DNA from: Paucibacter sp. PLA-PC-4
Lineage (GTDB): Bacteria > Pseudomonadota > Gammaproteobacteria > Burkholderiales > Burkholderiaceae_C
Assembly: GCF_026241155.1 (NCBI RefSeq)
Contig: NZ_JAPFGP010000001.1
Location: forward strand, 515,331 to 579,330
Direction: 5' to 3'
DNA: 64,000 bases
Shown: in pieces, positions 58,832 through 64,000 of the stretch
Numbering within the stretch: position 1 is the stretch's first letter
Layout of the letters: each line of letters starts with the position of its first letter
Program-made: the position numbers and the translations under genes
The notes under the pieces: generated by a model
What the model saw: only the letters and a program-made list of their open reading frames with translations
Database searches by the model: none
Told to the model about the DNA's origin: nothing

Positions 58832-61800
58832 TCATTCAACCTCCCTCTTCGAACGCAGCAGCCGTCTCATCTCACGAAGAAAATGCTCGAAGTCCAAGGG
58901 TTTCGTCCAATAGTCGAAGGCCCCCGCTTTGCGCGCTGCGCCAACTTCGTCCGGCATCGCGCTCGCTGATAAAGCAATCACTGGACAACCAACACCGCCC
59001 CCCTCACCGCTCAGTGCCGCCAACACTGCGACGCCGTCCATATCGGGCAGCCGCATGTCGAGCAGGATCAAGTCGGGTTCGACGGTCCGAGCCAGCGCGA
59101 TCCCATCCATTCCGTTCTCAGCCTGTGCAAGAACGACGCCCGGCCAGCGCAAGAGCAATTGCTCGACCAACAGCAGATTGACCGGGTTGTCCTCGATGTA
59201 CAGCACAACGCCGGTCGGGAGGGACTCGTCACTCACCGCTGTCTGTTGCGTGACCAACGGAGAAAACGCACTGGAAGGTGCGATCGAATCGTGCGAGGGC
59301 ATGGTGACGCGAACCCGGGTGCCAAGACCCTCTTCGCTGGTGATGTCGAGTCGACCGTGCATGAGTTGCACGAGCTGCTTCGTCAGAGCGAGGCCCAGTC
59401 CCGTGCCTTCGACCGCAATGCTTTCGCGACCGAGGCGGTTGAAGGGCTCGTAGAGATGCGCCATCTGCTTGGCGCTCATTCCGATGCCGGTGTCCTGAAC
59501 ATCGATATGGGTCTGATCTTCCTCAATGGAGATGCCAATCTCCACCCGCCCGCCAGGCCGGTTGTACTTGGTGGCATTCGACAGCAGGTTGATCATCACT
59601 TGACGCAGTCGCCTGGGGTCCGCCCACACCAGGACGCCCTCGCTGCGCCGATAGGTGGTGGCAATCACTACACCCAGCTGGCTCGCCGCAGGTTCACTGA
59701 TGCGAACGACCTCGTCCAGCAGGTCCGGAACATCGACGCTGCTCTCTTCCACGTCGACCTTGCCGGCTTCGATCTTCGAAACGTCCAGCACATCGTTGAC
59801 CAGTGCCAGCAGATGCCATCCTGCGCGCCGTATGTGATCAATCTGATTCTGGTGGCTCGCCGACAGCGGGTCCTTGACATCGCTCTGCAACAGCTGAGAG
59901 AACCCAAGCACTGCGTTCAGCGGTGTACGCAGTTCATGGCTCATGCGAGACAAGAACTCGGACTTGGCCAGACTCGCCGACTCCGCGGCAGCTTGCGCAA
60001 GACGCCCCTGCTCGGCTCGCCGCATCTCGGTGGCGTCCCGAATGACGACCGTCATCAGCACCGAGTCGTCTTGGCAAAGCCTGGATATCGAAGCCTCGAT
60101 GGGGAACTCGGTCCCGTCGGCGCGAAGTCCCGCCAGTGTGTGAAGACCACCCATCCGACGTGCCGTGCTGCCAAAGCGTGCGAACTCGTTGACGTGCTCC
60201 ATGTGGCCGCCACGCAGCCGACTTGGAATGAATCGTTCGATGTTGCTATCCATGGCGTCGAGCTCTGACACCTGAAACAGCTCCGCTGCTGCGCGGTTGA
60301 ACAACCGCACTCGATGTTGTGAGTCGATCGAGATGATGGCGTCCATGGCCGTTTCAACGAGCCCCGAAAGCTGTTTCTCCCGGTCATTGAGCATGCGTTG
60401 TGCGTCCCGGAGCTCGGTGACATCGCTGGCGATCGTCAACACGCACGCCTGCTCGGCGAATTCGACACGGTCGGCCTGAAGCAAGTAGTCCCGTTGCTTG
60501 CCCACGTGGTCCGTCCCGCGCATCTGGAAGTTTCGAACCCGCCCGCTGTCGCGGAACTCTCTGACGAAGTCGGCACGCTCCTGATCGCCAGGCCACAGGC
60601 CTTCTTCGAAGGCGTCGCGCCCGATGATTTCCTGTCGTGTCAGGCCAGCGAAACTTTGGAAGGCCTCGTTAATGTCAAGCAAGCGTTGATCAGCAAGAGA
60701 CACGATGGACATCGCAGCCGGGGCGGTCTGGAACAGCGTTCGAAAGCGTTGGGAATCGGACTCCGCCTGGTGTTCCGCAACGGCGCGAGCCCGCTCGCGG
60801 TCGAAATTGTCGAGAGCGAATGACACATCCCCGGTCATCTCTTCCACCAGGCCAATCAAGCGGTCGTCGAAGAAGCCGCCAATCGTCATGTGCAAGCTGA
60901 GCGTGCCGATCGTCTTTCCGCCGCGCCGAAACGGAAAGGTGGCTGCCGCCTGAGTGCCAATCGCCCGGGCGCGTTCTCGCCATGGCAGAGTTCGCGGGTC
61001 ATCCTCGTAGTTGTTCGAGACCTGCCGTATGCCTGAGCGAAATGCCTCTGCGGTCAGCCCGCGTCCCGCAGGAAGCTTGACATCAAGCGGCACGGCGAAG
61101 TCGCGCAGGAACGCGTCTGCGGGCCCAGACCATGCGGCGGGCCTGATCAGGTCGCCATCAACCAGGGAGACATAGGCAATGCTGGCGTGCCCATGCTCGA
61201 CGCATATCCTGCAAATCTCCTGGTAAAGCGTCTGGGGATCGGACATTCGCACGATGGCGCCGTTCGTTCGAGAAAGCGCCGTGTAAAAGTCTGTGTGTCG
61301 ACGCTCGCGAATCTGGGCGAGGCGGACTTCCGTGATGTCGACTCCGAGGCTTGCCATGCCGACGATCTCGCCAATGGTCGATCGCAGGACGGAGTTGTGC
61401 CACTGCACCAACCGTCTGCCGGCAGACCGGGTCACGATCTCGTGCTCGACGTGTCGTGGCAGCACGCCCCCGTTCATGGCGGCAGCAAAAACCTCACGGA
61501 TATCGCGGCATTCGGGGGGTACCAGTTCGAGCATCCAGTCGGCACCGGTCAGCTCTTCTCTGGAGTACCCGGCGAGCGACAGGAGGTAGTCGTTGCAGTA
61601 AGTGACATGGCCAGCCGTGTCGAGCATCAACGAAACCATCTCGACATTGGCAAGCAGGTCGGCATACCGCCTCTCGGACTCATGGAGTTCGGCTTCCGCA
61701 ACCTGGCGAGCGTCGAGCATGGCGTTGAACTCGCTCGCCACCAAACCGAACTCTCCAGGGACTGACGCGGTAGCGCGGACGGCGAGATCACCACTCGCAA

Positions 61801-62749
61801 CGGCTCGTGCGGTCCTTGCCAAAGCTGCGAGCGGCGCAGACATTCGCCGGGCCATCGCTACGGCAAAGGCAAGCACCGCCAGCACGACGATAGATCCCAC
61901 GACGATGCTGCGCTGCACCTGCGCGCGGTAGCCGGCGAAGACATCCGATGCCGGAATGGCTGCAGCAGCTTGCCAACCGCCGGCTCGTATGGACTTGAGA
62001 GCAAATGCGCGCTCAACGCCATCGACCCCGGGCGCTATCCCGATCCCAGATGGATTCACTGTCAACGCCGTATTCAGGATGGCACTGGCATCCTTGCCCA
62101 CCATTTCCCCGAAGCCGGGTCTGGTGACCATGATCGTGCCGGCGCTGTCGAATAGCGTCAAACGGCTGCCGGGCGGAAGGGAGTAGCGGTCCCAGTCGCG
62201 CTGAAGGCTTTCCAGGTCGAGAAGTACGGTCACCGTGCCGGTCCTGCGCCGGGCAGCGTCTCGCAGGGGAAGGCTCATGGCGGCAACCGTGCGCTGAGCG
62301 ATCGGCGCAAGAAAGGGCTTGCTGAGCGCCAGGGCGTCGCTCTTGGCCGCCTCTTTGAACCAGTCGTGGTGCGCGAACGTGGTGGGTGCGACGCCCGGTC
62401 CTTTGATGGAGGAGCAGACCGGCCTTCCGCTTAGATCCGTGACAAACACATTCGCGAAGTGCTGTCGCCGCTGCACCACGCCATCCAACAGCGGGTCGCA
62501 GGTCTGCTCATCGACGGCCCTGACCAAGGGACGATCTGCCATGAAGGCCAGATAGCTCTCGGTTGCCGACAGCAAGGACCTAGCGTCTTGGGCAACACCG
62601 GCTGCATAATTCTCGACGGCTTGGTACGCGGCTGTTCGTGCCTGTACCGCGTCTTGTTGAACGTTGTAGGCCAGCAGAGCAAGGAGTGGTACGGCGACAG
62701 CTGCTGTGAGCCACAACAGCTGTCTGAAGAGATATCCCCGTCGGCGCAT
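58832..62749 (-). CDS. Orphan hybrid sensor histidine kinase
   Basis: 1305 aa, inner membrane. Order: membrane helix (about 5-28), periplasmic dCACHE-like sensor (about 30-280), membrane helix (SIVVGSIVVLAVLAFAVAMA), HAMP, PAS, GAF-like domain (about 495-660), two more PAS domains, HisKA with the phospho-His in SHELRTPLNAVLGF (about 936), HATPase with NLLSNATKYN, VQDTGIGM and GTGLGLAL, and a C-terminal receiver with phospho-Asp in LILLDMRLPDMDG (about 1230). No output domain or response regulator is adjacent. ATG 62749 is preceded by GGAGG. The composition seems less GC-rich than the housekeeping genes. Confidence 0.92.
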   Translation of the reverse strand: MRRRGYLFRQLLWLTAAVAVPLLALLAYNVQQDAVQARTAAYQAVENYAAGVAQDARSLLSATESYLAFMADRPLVRAVDEQTCDPLLDGVVQRRQHFANVFVTDLSGRPVCSSIKGPGVAPTTFAHHDWFKEAAKSDALALSKPFLAPIAQRTVAAMSLPLRDAARRRTGTVTVLLDLESLQRDWDRYSLPPGSRLTLFDSAGTIMVTRPGFGEMVGKDASAILNTALTVNPSGIGIAPGVDGVERAFALKSIRAGGWQAAAAIPASDVFAGYRAQVQRSIVVGSIVVLAVLAFAVAMARRMSAPLAALARTARAVASGDLAVRATASVPGEFGLVASEFNAMLDARQVAEAELHESERRYADLLANVEMVSLMLDTAGHVTYCNDYLLSLAGYSREELTGADWMLELVPPECRDIREVFAAAMNGGVLPRHVEHEIVTRSAGRRLVQWHNSVLRSTIGEIVGMASLGVDITEVRLAQIRERRHTDFYTALSRTNGAIVRMSDPQTLYQEICRICVEHGHASIAYVSLVDGDLIRPAAWSGPADAFLRDFAVPLDVKLPAGRGLTAEAFRSGIRQVSNNYEDDPRTLPWRERARAIGTQAAATFPFRRGGKTIGTLSLHMTIGGFFDDRLIGLVEEMTGDVSFALDNFDRERARAVAEHQAESDSQRFRTLFQTAPAAMSIVSLADQRLLDINEAFQSFAGLTRQEIIGRDAFEEGLWPGDQERADFVREFRDSGRVRNFQMRGTDHVGKQRDYLLQADRVEFAEQACVLTIASDVTELRDAQRMLNDREKQLSGLVETAMDAIISIDSQHRVRLFNRAAAELFQVSELDAMDSNIERFIPSRLRGGHMEHVNEFARFGSTARRMGGLHTLAGLRADGTEFPIEASISRLCQDDSVLMTVVIRDATEMRRAEQGRLAQAAAESASLAKSEFLSRMSHELRTPLNAVLGFSQLLQSDVKDPLSASHQNQIDHIRRAGWHLLALVNDVLDVSKIEAGKVDVEESSVDVPDLLDEVVRISEPAASQLGVVIATTYRRSEGVLVWADPRRLRQVMINLLSNATKYNRPGGRVEIGISIEEDQTHIDVQDTGIGMSAKQMAHLYEPFNRLGRESIAVEGTGLGLALTKQLVQLMHGRLDITSEEGLGTRVRVTMPSHDSIAPSSAFSPLVTQQTAVSDESLPTGVVLYIEDNPVNLLLVEQLLLRWPGVVLAQAENGMDGIALARTVEPDLILLDMRLPDMDGVAVLAALSGEGGGVGCPVIALSASAMPDEVGAARKAGAFDYWTKPLDFEHFLREMRRLLRSKREVE

Positions 62750-63145
62750 ATGCGCCTCCAATTCCTAGGCCGGTGTCGAGTCCCGGCCTGCAACCGGACC
62801 GTCAGACAACCTTGACGGAGCCCACAATGTCGGCGATGTTAACGCCGCGAGCGGAAACAGTTCTATCGTAGTCTTCCGCCATGTTCGTTCCGCAAGGTAC
62901 CTGCTTCGATGAGAGGGGCAATGTGTTCCTTGTGCGCACCACTAACCTGTCTCACTTTCGCGGCGTTAGCGCGTTCCGCCGTCGAGCACGGCTGTCATGG
63001 CTCGGCTTTGGGTGGCCGAGCTGAAAGGCTGCTCCTGGCCGGTACCGGGTCTTGCTTGACTGCAGCGTAAGCAAGCCGTCGCAGGATGGATGTAGCCGGC
63101 CTTGGGCGGCTAAAGGCAGGTCTGGTGGCGGCCCGGTGCCGGCCA
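62750..63145. other. Divergent gap upstream of the hybrid kinase
   Basis: About 400 bases without a gene I can support. It holds GTTAACGCC and GGCGTTAGC short inverted elements (near 62838 and 62962) and a GC-rich stretch (63000-63140) rich in GGCCG and GGCGGCT words that looks like intergenic repeat. Promoters for the divergent kinase and the unknown gene presumably lie here; none is clear. Confidence 0.45.
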
Positions 63146-63754
63146 ATGGCAGATACTCGTGGCGGGCGGCTGTACGGGCACGAACGCATCGTGCGGGCAC
63201 TAGCCGCGGAGAACCGGGTATCTCGACGGAACCTTGTTGAGAACTGGAAGGCCGCCCTTCACCGTAGTGACCCGGGCAAGAAGTTTGTCCGGATAGTGAT
63301 GACAGGGCGTCCGCCGAACCGTGGATGGGTCTTCCTCACCGTTCCCAAGGGGAACGAGCCGTACGAGGACTACCGCGAGTTGCGCAGCACCATTCTCGGC
63401 ACCTACTGCAGCGCTATCAAGCTGACCATGCCCACGCTGCAAGAGGCCGTCGGCATTGCTAGCGAGCCGTTTGCCGATGGTGAGGCCTCTCGAGACTTTA
63501 TGTACGTCGACCTCCGCGAGGAGATGAGCGAAGAGGCGAGAGCTGCGCTGCAGGAGCTAATGGTCGAACTCGATGTGCTTCAGAGCAACCCTGATGTGTA
63601 CCTCTTCAAGGGTTTAGTCAAAGAGTTTCCGATGCCGGTTCATTTCGGGCAGGCGGGGCCGTCGCCGAGCTATCCGAACGCGTTCATGGGCCGCGCCGAG
63701 CGTCGTCGCATGGAACGCGACGCCCGCAAGGCAGCCAAGAGTAAGCCACGCTAG
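63146..63754 (+). CDS. Unknown soluble protein
   Basis: About 202 aa from ATG 63146; ATG 63086, GTG 63191 or ATG 63299 are alternatives, since no start has a clear ribosome site. The convincing part is from residue about 45: KFVRIVMTGRPPNRGWVFLTVP, YEDYRELRSTILGTYCSAIKL, an acidic helix (DLREEMSEEARAALQELMVEL) and a strongly basic end (GRAERRRMERDARKAAKSK). No signal peptide, membrane helix or known motif. It stands alone upstream of the hybrid kinase on the other strand. Confidence 0.55.
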   Translation: MADTRGGRLYGHERIVRALAAENRVSRRNLVENWKAALHRSDPGKKFVRIVMTGRPPNRGWVFLTVPKGNEPYEDYRELRSTILGTYCSAIKLTMPTLQEAVGIASEPFADGEASRDFMYVDLREEMSEEARAALQELMVELDVLQSNPDVYLFKGLVKEFPMPVHFGQAGPSPSYPNAFMGRAERRRMERDARKAAKSKPR

Positions 63755-63931
63755 GCAGTGCTTCGAACGAGCCTTGCAGACTAGGCCGCCCGCAGGTCAC
63801 CGTATGCCACGGAGACGAGGCGCTCGAAAGCCACCACCAGGCCCCGGCGAGGGCCACAGGCCCCTAAGCATGTTGGCGATCGCATCGAACTGATCCATCG
63901 CGATCACGCAATACTGACCCACAGCTAGAGG

Positions 63932-64000
63932 CTACCCCAAGGTGCCTGCGTCAGTAGATTGGGTTTGATTCTCTTCGTTGGATGAAGCTCCTTTCTTGCG
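63932..64000 (-). CDS. Possible C-terminus of a gene entering from the right edge
   Basis: Reading the minus strand from the edge gives RKKGASSNEENQTQSTDAGTLG and a TAG stop at 63934-63932. The polar, charged composition is like a disordered tail. With only 22 codons this is weak evidence. The 177 bases between it and the unknown gene hold no other recognisable feature. Confidence 0.25.
   Translation of the reverse strand, partial: RKKGASSNEENQTQSTDAGTLG

Noticed and set aside
62838..62970. Integron attC-like site (GTTAACGCC ... GGCGTTAGC)
   Set aside because: The spacing and internal symmetry do not fit an attC folded site, and no integrase or cassette array is present.

Overview
This window is chromosomal DNA of a high-GC betaproteobacterium of the order Burkholderiales, probably near the Rubrivivax/Leptothrix/Roseateles group. 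Supporting points are the order pgk ... pyk ... fba-purC ... purE-purK-tsaC, two PEP-CTERM proteins, a DUF2917 protein divergent from a GcvA-like LysR regulator, an SAH riboswitch ahead of ahcY, and dense GC-biased coding that produces long antisense shadow frames. The genus is an inference. I found no rRNA or tRNA gene, no CRISPR array and no intact insertion sequence.

Layout. 0-5 kb: a truncated divergent exported protein, def-fmt, htpX, a small lipoprotein, a DUF2807 repeat protein and azlCD. 5-13 kb: central carbon metabolism (pgk, maeB, pyk, fba) interrupted by a convergent gene for a histidine-kinase-like ATPase fused to a DUF4325 domain. 13-19 kb: purine synthesis (purC, purE, purK), tsaC, a TPR protein, a YbbN-type thioredoxin and a GDSL-like lipoprotein. 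19-28 kb: dacB, tsaB-rimI-udg, a PAS-GGDEF-EAL protein, a MidA-like methyltransferase and cca. 28-36 kb: a PEP-CTERM protein, a GST, an NDUFA9-like reductase, slt, two different 5-formyl-THF cyclo-ligases on either side of a LysR/DUF2917 pair, and a prolidase. 36-38 kb: a poor, degenerate stretch around truD. 38-43 kb: a LMW phosphatase, OmpW, then ahcY-tlyA-metF on the minus strand behind an SAH riboswitch. 43-47.7 kb: a HAD phosphatase, a PleD-like response regulator, a predicted pseudokinase, and metK behind a leader that can form a pseudoknot. 47.7-54.7 kb: two LpxL-family acyltransferases, dapF, a DUF484 protein, xerC, a large unknown exported protein and rlmI. 54.8-58.5 kb: a PEP-CTERM trypsin-like protease, an Lrp regulator and glmS. 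58.5-64 kb: an accessory-looking end with an orphan hybrid histidine kinase, an unknown gene and noncoding repeats.

The recurrent theme is one-carbon and methyl metabolism: fmt, purine synthesis, two cyclo-ligases, metF, ahcY, metK and several SAM-dependent methyltransferases. The best candidates for new biology are the metK leader pseudoknot, the placement of tlyA under the SAH riboswitch, the pseudokinase, the GDSL-like lipoprotein lacking its catalytic residues, and the HATPase-DUF4325 switch protein inside the glycolytic cluster.
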